From positions 40,181-104,180 of the forward strand of contig NZ_RJWA01000013.1 in assembly GCF_003762835.1 (NCBI RefSeq): DNA of 64,000 nt, written 5' to 3'. The translations under genes and the position numbers were made by a program. The stretch comes from Micromonospora sp. HM5-17 (GTDB taxonomy: Bacteria; Actinomycetota; Actinomycetes; Mycobacteriales; Micromonosporaceae). Positions 9,182 to 17,824 of the stretch are shown here, piece after piece. The notes beneath the pieces are model-generated. The model saw only the letters and a program-made list of their open reading frames with translations, was not told where the DNA came from and searched no databases. The first letter of the stretch is position 1, and every line of letters begins with the position of its first letter.

Positions 9182-9639
9182 CCTCGCCTCACCTTCGTCT
9201 GCGCATGTCGTCGCGGTTGTGGTCGTCCCGCGGTCCGGCGCGCCGCCGGCCTGTCCCGGCGGGACCGGTCGCCGCTCGGCTCGGGAGCGCCGGCCGGGCG
9301 GAATCGGGTCGGCGGGGGTGCCACCGCCCGTGCCCGTCCCACGTCGGCCGTACGGTCAGTGCACCGTGACCGCGTTCCGCCCCGCTCCACCGGCCGTGCT
9401 GCCGGGCGAGGCCCGACGAGGCCGGTGGGAGTGGCCGGACACCGGGGCGAGCGAAGCGACGAGAAGCCGCGACGCGGGAACGGCGGCGGGCCGCCCGACG
9501 GCTCGTCACGGCGGACACCCTTCGTTCCGCGGCGCCTCGACATCCCGGGTGTGAACGCCCGCCCACGCCGGATCGGGAGCGGTCCCGGGCGGGGTCGCCG
9601 CGGGCACCAGTGATGATCACCTCCGCCGGACGACGGAGG
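9182..9639 (-). other. Long untranslated leader upstream of the pectate lyase
   Basis: About 460 bp without a convincing gene. Open frames exist on both strands, but their translations are Arg/Pro/Gly-rich low complexity, as expected of shadow frames. If the promoter at 9660-9689 is used, this is the 5' leader of the pectate lyase mRNA. An 11-bp GTGAT-G-ATCAC palindrome lies at 9610-9620. Confidence 0.5.
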
Positions 9640-9653
9640 GGAAAGCGCTTTCC
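9640..9653. promoter_or_regulatory. LacI-family operator (GGAAAGCGCTTTCC)
   Basis: A perfect 14-bp palindrome with the central GCGC typical of LacI/GalR-family operators in actinomycete glycoside-utilisation genes. It starts 6 bp after the predicted -10 box at 9660-9665, so a bound repressor would cover the transcription start. The regulator gene is not in the window. Confidence 0.75.
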
Positions 9654-9659
9654 ACTGCG

Positions 9660-9689
9660 AGAATAGGAAGGCGCCTATGGATATGGCAA
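9660..9689 (-). promoter_or_regulatory. Sigma-70-type promoter for the pectate lyase
   Basis: On the minus strand: -35 TTGCCA (9684-9689), 18-bp spacer, -10 TATTCT (9660-9665). It lies in an AT-richer patch and directly abuts the LacI-type palindrome. The only downstream gene on this strand is the pectate lyase, starting at 9181. Confidence 0.6.
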
Positions 9690-9723
9690 GGATCCGGTCC
9701 GGATTGCGGTAGAACGCCCGGCC

Positions 9724-9760
9724 GTTCGCGGCCGGAGCGGTGACCGCCCCGGCCGCGAAC
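9724..9760 (-). terminator. Hairpin terminator of the zinc-ribbon membrane protein gene
   Basis: A perfect 12-bp inverted repeat (9724-9735 and 9749-9760) with a 13-nt loop directly follows the stop codon at 9761-9763. Confidence 0.7.
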
Positions 9761-11071
9761 TCAGCAGGAGGAGGGTCGGTAGGCCGTACCCGACTTGGTG
9801 AGCGTGCCGCCGCCCTCGAGTTGCACGGTCACGCTCCAGGTCACCGACGCCTGGGTCAGCTCGGGGTTGTCCCCCAGGTCGGGCGGCAGTTCGCCGGAGA
9901 ACGACGTACCCCCGCCGGAGAGCCGGTAGGTCCCGGTGCCGCCGACGTTCCGGTCGTAGCCGTGGGTTCCGGTCGCGGACCTGCCCCGTCCGTTGTGGAC
10001 GGTCACGGCGACGTGGATCGTCCACCCGTGACCCGCGCGCCAGCCCGTGCAGTGGCTGCCGCTGGTCGAAACCGACAGGGAGGGCTTGGGCGACGCGGTG
10101 GTGCGCCGGGGTGCCGAGGCGGGCTTCGTGGTCCGCGGTGCCGACTGCGGCCGTCGCGGCGCGCCCGCGTCGCCGGGCGGATTCGGCTTGGTACGGCTCG
10201 GCGTCGTCCTTCCGGGCGTCGTCGGTGCCGCCGAGGGGGTGGCCGGCAGCGGCGCGACCGACGGCGCCGGCAGCGGGGCGAGCGACGGCGCCGGCACCAT
10301 CGCCTGCACCGGCTGGTCGGGTCGCCCGGGGTCGTCCTCCACCATCCAGGGCACGGCGACCCCGACCGCGGCGATGAGAACCAGCACCGCCGCGACCGGC
10401 AACCAGCGGGACCGGATGCCGGGAGGCGACGACGTGGACGACGAGGCCGCCTCCGCGCCGGGGTGTGCGGGCGGCTTCGCGTCGGCGTCGTCCCGGGGAC
10501 CGCGCACGACCCGGACGGGTCGGAGCGCGGACGAAAGCGAACGGAGCAGGGCGCGCCCACCGGCCGCGACGCCGGCGGCGGGGGCCGCGGACCCCGACGC
10601 CGAGGTGGAGGTGGACGTCGACGCCGAGGCGGACGCCGGATCGGAGGCGGAGGTGGCCGCAGACGTTGGCGCCGAGGAGGGCGCCGGCGCCGCTCGCTCG
10701 CCGCCCGAGGCCGGGGAGGTCGTGACGGACGTCGCGGCCGGCGCGGTAACGGGATTCGTCTCCCCGGCCTTCCGGGTCGGTACCGCCGGGGACCCACCAG
10801 GCTTCGGCTCGACACCGACCTCGGCGGCTGGCGCCGGGGCACCGGCCGATGATCCGGGGGCAGCCGCAGCGCCGGTGTCCGGGGGCGTCTGCGCGTCGGC
10901 CGAGTCAGCAACGGCCGGGGCCGCGACGGTCCCGGTCTCGCCGTCGGCAGCGGCGTCGGGCGGGGTCGTCAGCTCCTCGGACGGGGCCAGCCGGGCGCCA
11001 CATCCCGGGTTGAGACAGTACGCGCTGCCGCTGTCGTCCTCGGTGCCGCACGCGCCACAGGTCATCGCCAC
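9761..11071 (-). CDS. Zinc-ribbon, single-pass membrane protein of unknown function
   Basis: 436 residues, not recognised as a named family. The N-terminus (MTCGACGTEDDSGSAYC...GCGARL) has cysteines spaced like a small zinc ribbon. A long Ala/Ser/Pro/Thr-rich region follows (about 30-210), then a basic-flanked transmembrane segment (SRWLPVAAVLVLIAAVGVAV, about 230-250), a Pro/Ala/Ser/Lys-rich stalk, and a C-terminal region of about 115 residues with two Cys (SGSHCTGWRAGHGW; final RPSSC) that could form a disulfide outside the cell. The zinc ribbon would face the cytoplasm. The start is GTG at 11071 with gagggag five bases upstream; an ATG two codons on is possible. A terminator follows. A cytoplasmic-sensor/outside-domain role is inference. 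Confidence 0.75.
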   Translation of the reverse strand: MAMTCGACGTEDDSGSAYCLNPGCGARLAPSEELTTPPDAAADGETGTVAAPAVADSADAQTPPDTGAAAAPGSSAGAPAPAAEVGVEPKPGGSPAVPTRKAGETNPVTAPAATSVTTSPASGGERAAPAPSSAPTSAATSASDPASASASTSTSTSASGSAAPAAGVAAGGRALLRSLSSALRPVRVVRGPRDDADAKPPAHPGAEAASSSTSSPPGIRSRWLPVAAVLVLIAAVGVAVPWMVEDDPGRPDQPVQAMVPAPSLAPLPAPSVAPLPATPSAAPTTPGRTTPSRTKPNPPGDAGAPRRPQSAPRTTKPASAPRRTTASPKPSLSVSTSGSHCTGWRAGHGWTIHVAVTVHNGRGRSATGTHGYDRNVGGTGTYRLSGGGTSFSGELPPDLGDNPELTQASVTWSVTVQLEGGGTLTKSGTAYRPSSC

Positions 11072-11583
11072 GGCGTCTCCCTCTGGTCTGGACCGGCTCT
11101 ATGTCGTGATCGTACTCACGTCCGACTCGCCGATCCCGTACGCCGGACGCAGACCTGTCGCACCCGACGCGGCCGTCGCCTCGCCATGGTCGGCGGGCGT
11201 CCGTCACGACGTATCAACGAGCCCTCTGCCGTGCTCATCGTGACATGGAGCACTGTGCAGCGCCTACCCCGCACCTCTCGACCGGCCGCTGGCTCGGCCC
11301 GACGCGGTCTGACACCCACCACTTCGCCATGCCCTCCACCCGCTGTCGGGCGATCCGGTGCTACGCCCCCGGAATGACCCGCGGCGGGCGACAACACACA
11401 CGAGACCGGACCCCGGGGTGCGGGCAGTGGCGGTCGCCACGACCGGGACGGACGCACGCCGGTTTCCCGGTGCCGGGCGCGCGCCGCACCACGGGTCCGA
11501 GACGGACCCCGCAGGACGGTGGCTCCACCCTGGTCTGAGGGGTCGGTTACCAGCGAGGACGCGGCAGGTCTCACACTGGGGCC
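11072..11583. other. Intergenic region without recognisable genes
   Basis: About 510 bp between divergently transcribed genes. Open frames here translate to Arg/Pro/Gly-rich sequence without domain character. It must hold promoters for both flanking genes, but I could not pick clear -35/-10 pairs. Confidence 0.5.
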
Positions 11584-12087
11584 GTGACGAACCCCTCTCC
11601 ACCGCGGTGGGACGGCGCCGACGAGACGACGTACCGGGAGCTGCCGCCCACCCTTCCGCTGAACCTGCCGGCGCCGGTCTCGGCCGAGCCCGAGGTGGTC
11701 CGCACGTACCCGGCTGGTCCCTACCCGCCCGCCGGGCCGTACCCGCCCGCCGGCCCGTACCCGCCCGCCGGCCCGTACCCGGTGCCGGTCCCGGTCGGGG
11801 TCGACGTACCGCAGAAGTCCACTGTCGCCGCGGTGCTGCTGGAACTGATCCTCGGGCTGTTCGGCATCTTCGGCGTCGGCAACCTCTACGCCGGCCGGAT
11901 CGCCGCCGGGCTCACGCTGATGCTGTCGTTCTGGGTCCTGTTCTGGATCAACCTGGCGCTGGTGTTCCTGGCCGTCGGCCTGGTGACGCTGCCCCTCACC
12001 TGGCTCGCCTACCTGGTCACGGGACCACTGCTCGCCGCGACGGGCGTCGACCGGTACAACCGGCGGGCGCGCGCCGGGCTCTCCTGA
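11584..12087 (+). CDS. Pro-rich TM2-like membrane protein
   Basis: 167 residues from a GTG at 11584. The N-terminal 75 residues are Pro-rich and contain tandem AGPYPP hexapeptides (bases about 11709-11780). The C-terminal half has hydrophobic segments: STVAAVLLELILGLFGIFGVGNLYAGR, with the Gly-rich turn of TM2-type domains, then GLTLMLSFWVLFWINLALVFLAV and a third segment. The protein is probably inner-membrane with the Pro-rich tail in the cytoplasm; function unknown. Its last 71 bases overlap the 3' end of the opposite VOC gene. Confidence 0.8.
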   Translation: MTNPSPPRWDGADETTYRELPPTLPLNLPAPVSAEPEVVRTYPAGPYPPAGPYPPAGPYPPAGPYPVPVPVGVDVPQKSTVAAVLLELILGLFGIFGVGNLYAGRIAAGLTLMLSFWVLFWINLALVFLAVGLVTLPLTWLAYLVTGPLLAATGVDRYNRRARAGLS

Positions 12088-12559
12088 CCGCCCCGGTCCA
12101 CGCCCGGGAGGCGGCGACCCGGCGCGGCGCAGGTGATGGTCCGGTACGGCCCGTGGTGGGTCGAGTCAGGCGGGGTCCGAGCAGGTCCCAACGGTTGCCG
12201 GCGATGTCACGGAAGACCACGACCCGCCCGTAGGGCTCGGTCCGCGGCGCGCTCACGAACTCGACCCCGAACTCGCGCATCCGCCGGTACGCGGCGTCGA
12301 AGTCGTCCACCCGCAGGAAGAAGCCGACCCGGTCGGCGACCTGGCGACCGACGCTGGCCGCCTGCCGTTCGCCGTCAGCCCGGGCCAGCAGGATGCCGGT
12401 CTGGGCGCCGGGCGGCCGAAGGACGACCCATCGTTTCGGGCGGCCGTCGTTGGTCACCGAGGGCGAGTCCTCCACCAGCTCGAAGCCGAGCGCGCGGGTG
12501 AAGAACTCGATCGCCGGGTCGTACTCGTCGACGACGATGGTCACCAGCTCGATGCGCAC
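12017..12559 (-). CDS. VOC (glyoxalase/bleomycin-resistance fold) family protein
   Basis: 180 residues from a GTG at 12559. The first 130 residues are one VOC domain: RIELVTIVVDEYDPAIEFFT, LGFELVEDSP, VGFFLRVDDFDAAYRRM, and the closing VVFRDIAGNRWDLLGP. The family binds metal and small molecules; the substrate is unknown. The usual family end is right after DLLGP, but here the frame continues 49 Arg/Pro/Ala-rich residues and runs into the convergent TM2-like gene. A TGA lies one frame over just after DLLGP, so a late single-base indel may have removed the original stop. Confidence 0.78.
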   Translation of the reverse strand: MRIELVTIVVDEYDPAIEFFTRALGFELVEDSPSVTNDGRPKRWVVLRPPGAQTGILLARADGERQAASVGRQVADRVGFFLRVDDFDAAYRRMREFGVEFVSAPRTEPYGRVVVFRDIAGNRWDLLGPRLTRPTTGRTGPSPAPRRVAASRAWTGAVRRARRAPAGCTGRRPSRRAVVP

Positions 12560-12733
12560 CCCGGCAGGGTACGCCGACCCGGTCGTCTCTTTGCGGAGAT
12601 GACGAGCCGGGACGCCGACCTCGACGATAGGGAACCGAGGGATACGCCGTCCCGGCCGCCACCTCGGTAGCGTCGCCGGGCCGTCCGGTGTCACACCCCG
12701 GGCGGCCCGAACGGCGGCAGGCTGCCGTCGGGG

Positions 12734-13579
12734 TCAGAGCCGGCAGGCGTGGATGTCGGTGACCAGGATGGCGCGGGCTCCGACGTCGTACAGCTCGTCC
12801 ATGATCCGGTGTACGTCGCGCCGCAGCACCATCGCCTGCACCGCGACCCAGCCCTCCCGGTGCAGCGGGGAGATGGTCGGCGACTCGATGCCCGGGGTCA
12901 GCGCGGTCGCCTTCTCCAGCAGGTCCGCCCGTACGTCGTAGGCGAGCATCACGTAACGGCGGGCGACCAGCACTCCCTGTAGGCGCCGCACGAGCTGGTC
13001 GACCTGGACGTTGCCCGGCGCGCCGGTACGCCGGATCAGCAGCGCGGACGAGCACAGGATCGGTTCGCCGACGATCGCCAGGCCGGCCTGCCGCAGCGTG
13101 GCCCCGGTGGAGACGACGTCGGCGACCACGTCGGCGACGCCGAGGCGTACCGCGTTCTCGACCGCGCCGTCGAGCCGGATCACGGTCGCGGAGATCCCGT
13201 GTTCGGCCAGGTACCGCTCGACGACGCCCGGGTACGCGGTGGCGATCCGCCGTCCGGCGATCTCGTCCACCGTCGCCACCGTGTCGGGCCGGGCGGCGAA
13301 CCGGAACGTCGCCGCCCCGAAGTCGAGGTCGAGGACCTCCTCGGCCGGGCTGCCCGAGTCGACCAGCAGGTCCCGGCCGGTGATGCCGAGATCAAGGTCA
13401 CCGGAGCCGACGTAGGTGGCGATGTCCCGGGGACGGAGGTAGAAGAACTCGACGTCGTTGGCCTCGTCTCGGCAGAGCAGATCACGGTCGTCGCCGCGCT
13501 GGCGGTAGCCCGCCTCGCGCAGCATCTGGGCGGCCGGCCCGGAGAGGGTGCCCTTGTTGGGAATGGCGATACGCAGCAT
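12734..13579 (-). CDS. hisG: ATP phosphoribosyltransferase (long form)
   Basis: 281 residues. It catalyses the first step of histidine biosynthesis, ATP + PRPP to phosphoribosyl-ATP, in the cytoplasm. Visible features: MLRIAIPNKGTLSGPA at the N-terminus, GSGDLDLGITGRDLL, the PRPP-binding stretch DVVSTGATLRQAGL, and the C-terminal regulatory ACT-like domain (about 205-281) found in the long, histidine-feedback-inhibited form that does not need HisZ. gcgaggag precedes the ATG. It lies 107 bp downstream of hisE on the same strand; other his genes are elsewhere. Confidence 0.97.
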   Translation of the reverse strand: MLRIAIPNKGTLSGPAAQMLREAGYRQRGDDRDLLCRDEANDVEFFYLRPRDIATYVGSGDLDLGITGRDLLVDSGSPAEEVLDLDFGAATFRFAARPDTVATVDEIAGRRIATAYPGVVERYLAEHGISATVIRLDGAVENAVRLGVADVVADVVSTGATLRQAGLAIVGEPILCSSALLIRRTGAPGNVQVDQLVRRLQGVLVARRYVMLAYDVRADLLEKATALTPGIESPTISPLHREGWVAVQAMVLRRDVHRIMDELYDVGARAILVTDIHACRL

Positions 13580-13686
13580 GCTGAGTGCTCCTCGCGGTCA
13601 GTGGCAGGACTGTCGGCCAAACGGTTTCGGCCACGGTCGGCGAATCAACCTGACGCCCGCGTCGCGGACGGGACACGGCGGGGCAC

Positions 13687-13950
13687 TCACAGATGTCGGT
13701 AGACGTCCTTGAGCTCCAGGCCGGTGGCGAGCATCAGCACCTGCGCCTGGTAGAGCAGCTGGGAGATCTCCTCGGCGGCCCGTTCCGGCCCCTCGTGCTC
13801 GGCGGCCATCCACGCCTCGGCCGCCTCCTCGACGACCTTCTTGCCGATCGCGTGCACGCCACGCTCCAGCGCGGCCACCGTCGCCGAACCGGGGGTACCG
13901 GCCGCGGCCTTGGCCTGAAGCTCGGCGAACAGCTCCTCGAACGTCTTCAC
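13687..13950 (-). CDS. hisE: Phosphoribosyl-ATP pyrophosphatase
   Basis: 87 residues, a usual length for stand-alone HisE. It converts phosphoribosyl-ATP to phosphoribosyl-AMP in step two of histidine synthesis. The all-alpha MazG-like fold is clear: [11 protein letters not shown], then [15 protein letters not shown] and [16 protein letters not shown] carrying the metal-binding Glu residues. The start is GTG at 13950 (VKTFEEL); the frame extends upstream only with non-homologous Arg-rich sequence. It leads hisG. Confidence 0.95.
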   Translation of the reverse strand: MKTFEELFAELQAKAAAGTPGSATVAALERGVHAIGKKVVEEAAEAWMAAEHEGPERAAEEISQLLYQAQVLMLATGLELKDVYRHL

Positions 13951-14057
13951 GACATCGGATTGTCGCAAGCCACCGGCCCGGTCCCGGGCGCCGGGTCCGG
14001 ACGCCGCCCACCAGGTGGACCGCGGGCCAACTCGGCGCCGTCCGTACGTCGCGGGGA

Positions 14058-15332
14058 TCACCGCACCGTCACGAGGTGGTCGTCGAGGTGCCGCTCGCCG
14101 CCGTCGGCCGGCGAGATCGCGTACGCCGTCAGCGTGTACCGCCCGGGCGGCAGGGTGACGGTCAGCCGTCGCTCCCCCTGGGCCGGCCCGGCGACCGACA
14201 GCGTGACCACCTGGTCCCGCACCGTACGGCCGCCCTGCGCGATCCGGAGCCGGGCGGTCGCCTCGGGCAGGATCCCCGCCACGTGGACCTCGAAGGTGCC
14301 CGACACGGTATCCCCGTGCTGCGGCGAGACGAGCCAGACCGGGGCGAGCACCTCCGCCGCCGGCGCCCGGCGGAGCACTCCGGAGACCTCCACCCGGTCC
14401 CAGAGCCGGTCGGCCGGGGCACCGTCGAGCCGGAGTCGGACCCCGGAGACGCCGGGGACGGCGGTGACGGTCCAGACCAGCTGCTGAACGGCGAGCCGTG
14501 CCCCGACCTCGTCGACGTCGTGGCGGGTCACCCCGCCGAGGTCGATGGTGGCGATGCCCCGGCTGACGCTCACCCCGCGCAGCTCGGTCCCGACCGGCCA
14601 GGAGCTGCGGTAGTCGGGATCCATCCCCGTCGGGCCGTCGAGCATGTTCCGTACCGCCGCGGTGATCCGGTCCGCGGCGGACCCGTCATGCAGCCAGAGC
14701 CGATGGAACTCGCGGTAGAGCCGGGGTCGTCCAACCGGGCCGCCGAGGTAGTAGACGGCGAGGTCGGCCCGGCGGTCCGGGGCACCGGTGCCGCCGGGCC
14801 GGGTGGGGGCCACGACCGAGGGTGCCGGAGCGGGCACCACCCGCGGCCCGGCGGAGTCGGACGGGCTCACCGCCGGCGAGGGCAGCGCGTCGGCGGCGGG
14901 CGGACCCACCTCGGACGGCGCGGGCGGGCCACCGGCTACCCCGACCGCCACGGCGGCCACGGTCAGCACGGCGACCGTCACCAGGCCGGCGGCCGCCGGC
15001 GACCAGCCGCACCAGCGCCCGGCCAGCGGCACACGCCGGCGCCTGGTGGCTCTCGTGCCACCGCGGATGCGACGCCGGATCTCCGGCAGTGCGTCCGGCC
15101 GGGGTTCGATCCGCTCGGCGTACGCCGCGAGCACCCGCCGCAGCACGTCCTCGTCCGTCGGCGGTGGTGTCTCCCCGCCCGGCCGCCGACCGCCGGCGTG
15201 CCCTCCCCCGACCGCGCCGGCCGGAGCGCCGGCCGTCGGGTCGCCGCCCCGCGGAGCGTTCACCGTGCGATCACCGCCCCTCGGAGGGTTCATCGTGGCG
15301 TCGCCGACCGGCGGGTTCCACTCGTCGCTCAT
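14058..15332 (-). CDS. GerMN/Gmad2-domain membrane protein coupled to a sigma factor
   Basis: 424 residues. The N-terminal 110 residues are cytoplasmic and charged ([18 protein letters not shown], then an Arg-rich stretch). A transmembrane helix follows ([21 protein letters not shown]), then a Pro/Ser linker, a GerMN-like domain (LAVYYLGG to [11 protein letters not shown]; motif [11 protein letters not shown]) and a C-terminal immunoglobulin-like Gmad2 domain ([18 protein letters not shown] to the end). The ATG at 15332 overlaps the sigma gene stop (ATGA). By position and topology it could be the cognate anti-sigma or signal protein, but no classical zinc anti-sigma motif is visible. GerMN/Gmad2 proteins act at the cell surface. 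Confidence 0.82.
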   Translation of the reverse strand: MSDEWNPPVGDATMNPPRGGDRTVNAPRGGDPTAGAPAGAVGGGHAGGRRPGGETPPPTDEDVLRRVLAAYAERIEPRPDALPEIRRRIRGGTRATRRRRVPLAGRWCGWSPAAAGLVTVAVLTVAAVAVGVAGGPPAPSEVGPPAADALPSPAVSPSDSAGPRVVPAPAPSVVAPTRPGGTGAPDRRADLAVYYLGGPVGRPRLYREFHRLWLHDGSAADRITAAVRNMLDGPTGMDPDYRSSWPVGTELRGVSVSRGIATIDLGGVTRHDVDEVGARLAVQQLVWTVTAVPGVSGVRLRLDGAPADRLWDRVEVSGVLRRAPAAEVLAPVWLVSPQHGDTVSGTFEVHVAGILPEATARLRIAQGGRTVRDQVVTLSVAGPAQGERRLTVTLPPGRYTLTAYAISPADGGERHLDDHLVTVR

Positions 15333-15850
15333 CGCTGCGCCTCCAGGCTCTGCTTCAGCGCGGCCAGGCCGCGGAAGGTATGGCTCTTGACCGCGCCCCG
15401 GCTGACCCCCATCAGCGCGGCGGTCTCGGCCTCGGAGAGCTCCGCGTAGTACCGCAGCACGACCGCCTCCCGTTGCCGGGTCGGCAGCGCCCGCAGCGCG
15501 GTGATCACCGCGTCCTGCCGGAGCAGGTCGAGCGCGCCGATCTCCGCGCTCGGTACGTCGGCTCGCGGCCGGGCCGTCGCGAGATGCGCCTCGACCACCC
15601 GGCGGTGCCGCAACGCCGACCGGCACCGGTTGACCACGCTGGTCCGCAGGTAGCAGAGCGCCTTGTCGGCGTCGCGCAGCCGCGCCCAGCGGCCGTGCAG
15701 GGCGACGTAGCCGTCCTGCACGATCTCCTCGGCGGCGCCCTGGTCGTGCAGCAGCAGCGTGGCGAGCCGCACCAGCGGTCGGTAGTGGGCGACGAAGAGG
15801 TGGGTGACCGCCTCGTCCGCCGCCCACTCCCGCGGTTCCGGATACGTCAT
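15329..15850 (-). CDS. SigE-family RNA polymerase sigma factor (ECF)
   Basis: 173 residues, the usual size of actinobacterial SigE-family (SigE70/ECF) factors. Region 2 is AVTHLFVAHYRPLVRLATLLL with AAEEIVQDGYVALHGRW, and region 4 is LPTRQREAVVLRYYAELSEAE plus the helix-turn-helix TAALMGVSRGAVKSHTFRGLAAL. The start is ATG at 15850 with gggagg eight bases upstream; the frame upstream of it is not sigma-like. It is translationally coupled to the GerMN-like gene (ATGA) and divergent from the amino-acid transporter genes. Confidence 0.92.
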   Translation of the reverse strand: MTYPEPREWAADEAVTHLFVAHYRPLVRLATLLLHDQGAAEEIVQDGYVALHGRWARLRDADKALCYLRTSVVNRCRSALRHRRVVEAHLATARPRADVPSAEIGALDLLRQDAVITALRALPTRQREAVVLRYYAELSEAETAALMGVSRGAVKSHTFRGLAALKQSLEAQR

Positions 15851-16111
15851 GGTCCTCCCGCCGGGCGGGTCGGAGACCAGGTGCGTCGTCACGCAGTGGT
15901 GACGCGCCACCCCCGGCTCCGGTTTACCGGCCGCCGCCTCCGATCCGCGTACCGGTCGGCGTCCGTCGTCTCCGGTGTACCGCCGTCGACGGTCGGACAC
16001 CACTCGACCGGCTGATACCCGACCAATCCCCACCGTCCCGACGGATCGCCGCAGGCCGACGAAAATCCCTATCCACACGACGGAAATCTATGGCCGACGT
16101 CGACGGGTGCC

Positions 16112-16117
16112 TATGCT
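16112..16117 (+). promoter_or_regulatory. Possible -10 box of a leaderless transcript
   Basis: TATGCT lies 7 nt before the ATG at 16125, the spacing seen for leaderless actinomycete mRNAs. The -35 is not clear. If right, the substrate-binding protein gene starts at 16125 and not at the ATG at 16113. Confidence 0.35.
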
Positions 16118-16124
16118 GTCGACC

Positions 16125-16982
16125 ATGGTTCGTCGATCGACGTCGGTCGCGCTCGCGACCGCCACCGTTCTGCTCGCGGCCCTGGCCGGCTGCGCGCCCG
16201 TCCAACAGCCCGCCCCGACGCCGGTGCAGGACAACGCCTGCACCAAGGACAAGCTGAAGACCAAGACACCCGGGAAACTGACCGTCGCCACCGACGAGCC
16301 CGCGTACGAACCATGGTTCAGCGACAACCTGCCGGCCAGCGGCAAGGGCTTCGAGTCGGCGGTCGCGTACGAGGTGGCGGAGCAGCTCGGGTTCGCCCGG
16401 ATCGACGTGCAGTGGATCCGGGTGCGGTTCGAGAACGCCATCGCGCCGGGGCCGAAGGAGTTCGACTTCGACATCAACCAGTTCTCGATCACGCAGGAGC
16501 GCCAGCGGGTGGTCGACTTCTCCGCGCCGTACTACCTCGTGCGGCAGGCCGTCGTCGCCGGGAAGGACTCGAAGATCGCCGGCAAGACCACGCTCGCCGC
16601 CCTGAAGGACGCCAAGCTCGGCGCACAGGTGGGCACCACGAGCTACCAGGCGATCACCGACATCATCCAGCCCACGGTCAAGCCGCAGGTCTACAACAGC
16701 AACGACGACGCCAAGAAGGCCCTGCAGAACGGCCAGCTCGACGGACTGGTGGTGGACCTGCCCACCGCCTTCTCCATCACCAGCGAGCTCACGGACACGA
16801 CGGTCGTCGGTCAGCTCCCCCAGGTCGGGCTGCCGGAGGCGTTCGGCCTCGTCCTGGACAAGGACTCGCCGCTGACCGGCTGCGTCAGCATGGCCGTCGA
16901 CGCCCTGCGGGAGAACGGCACCCTCGCCGAACTGGAGAAGACCTGGCTCGCCGAGGTGGCCGGCGCCACCGAGCTCACGTGA
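16125..16982 (+). CDS. Amino-acid ABC transporter substrate-binding lipoprotein
   Basis: 285 residues. The signal ends in lipobox LAALAGC, so the protein is lipid-anchored outside the membrane. The mature part is a family 3 (polar amino acid type) binding protein: GKLTVATDEPAYEPWF, GFESAVAYEVAEQLGF, FDFDINQFSITQERQRVVDFSAPYY, GAQVGTTSY and LPEAFGLVLDKDSPL. Substrate identity is not readable. An ATG at 16113 would add four residues. It is first in a three-gene operon and overlaps the permease by a GTGA junction. Confidence 0.93.
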   Translation: MVRRSTSVALATATVLLAALAGCAPVQQPAPTPVQDNACTKDKLKTKTPGKLTVATDEPAYEPWFSDNLPASGKGFESAVAYEVAEQLGFARIDVQWIRVRFENAIAPGPKEFDFDINQFSITQERQRVVDFSAPYYLVRQAVVAGKDSKIAGKTTLAALKDAKLGAQVGTTSYQAITDIIQPTVKPQVYNSNDDAKKALQNGQLDGLVVDLPTAFSITSELTDTTVVGQLPQVGLPEAFGLVLDKDSPLTGCVSMAVDALRENGTLAELEKTWLAEVAGATELT

Positions 16983-17824
16983 GGCCGACTCACCACCACC
17001 CCTCCCCGGTCGCGCGTCAGCGGGCCGCCTACCGACGACGGCAGACGGTCCGCTCGGTGCTGGTCGCCGCCGCCTCGACCGGTGTCCTCGGCACCCTGCT
17101 GGTGATCGCGGTGACCGGCGCGCCCGGCTGGCACCGCGTCCGGCAGTCCTTTCTCGACGCCGGCATCGCCCGCGCCGCGCTGCCGGAGGTGGCCGCGGGG
17201 CTCTGGCTCAACGTCCGGCTGCTGGTCTTCTGCGCCCTGGGCGCGCTCGCCGTCGGGCTGGCGGTGTCGCTGCTGCGGACCCTACGCGGGCCGGTGTTCT
17301 TCCCGGTCCGGGCCCTGGCCACCGGCTACACGTACACGTTCCGGGGCCTGCCGCTGATCATCGTCCTGTACGTCTTCACCCTCGGCGTGCCCGGCCTGCG
17401 GCTCCAGGGCACGCCTCCGGTGCTGGTGCTCGGCGGGCTCGCCCTGGTCCTCGTCTACGGCGGCTACCTCGCCGAGGTCTTCCGGGCCGGCATCGAGTCG
17501 GTCCACCCCAGCCAGCTCGCCGCCGCCCGGTCGCTGGGGCTGACCTACCGGCAGACCATGCGGTACGTCGTCCTGCCGCAGGCGATCCGCCGGGTCGCCC
17601 CGCCGCTGCTCAACGACGTCGTCGCGCTCCAGAAGGACGTCGGGCTGGTCTCGCTGGCCGGGCCGATCGACGCGGTACGCGCGGCCCAGATCGCCACCGC
17701 CGAGACCTTCAACTACACGCCGTACATCGTCGCCGGGGTGCTCTTCGTGCTGCTCGCCATTCCGTTGATCGCGGTCACCGACTGGGTGACGCTGCGCGCC
17801 GCCCGCCGGCAGGCCGCCCGATGA
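16979..17824 (+). CDS. Amino-acid ABC transporter permease (HisM/GlnP type)
   Basis: 281 residues. Several transmembrane helices are evident (TVRSVLVAAASTGVLGTLLV, LLVFCALGALAVGLAVSLL, LPLIIVLYVFTLGVPGL, PPVLVLGGLALVLVYGGYL, and the last near YIVAGVLFVLLAIPLIAV). The EAA loop that contacts the ATPase reads AARSLGLTYRQTMRYVVLPQAIRR. The start is GTG at 16979, overlapping the binding-protein stop. It is the only permease gene of the operon and probably works as a homodimer. Confidence 0.93.
   Translation: MRPTHHHPSPVARQRAAYRRRQTVRSVLVAAASTGVLGTLLVIAVTGAPGWHRVRQSFLDAGIARAALPEVAAGLWLNVRLLVFCALGALAVGLAVSLLRTLRGPVFFPVRALATGYTYTFRGLPLIIVLYVFTLGVPGLRLQGTPPVLVLGGLALVLVYGGYLAEVFRAGIESVHPSQLAAARSLGLTYRQTMRYVVLPQAIRRVAPPLLNDVVALQKDVGLVSLAGPIDAVRAAQIATAETFNYTPYIVAGVLFVLLAIPLIAVTDWVTLRAARRQAAR

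Noticed and set aside
9178..9620. Open frames on both strands upstream of the pectate lyase
   Set aside because: Products are Arg/Pro/Gly-rich with no recognisable fold; the segment is better explained as a leader.
11709..11780. 18-bp tandem DNA repeats considered as a separate repeat locus
   Set aside because: They encode AGPYPP hexapeptides within the Pro-rich N-terminus of the TM2-like protein.
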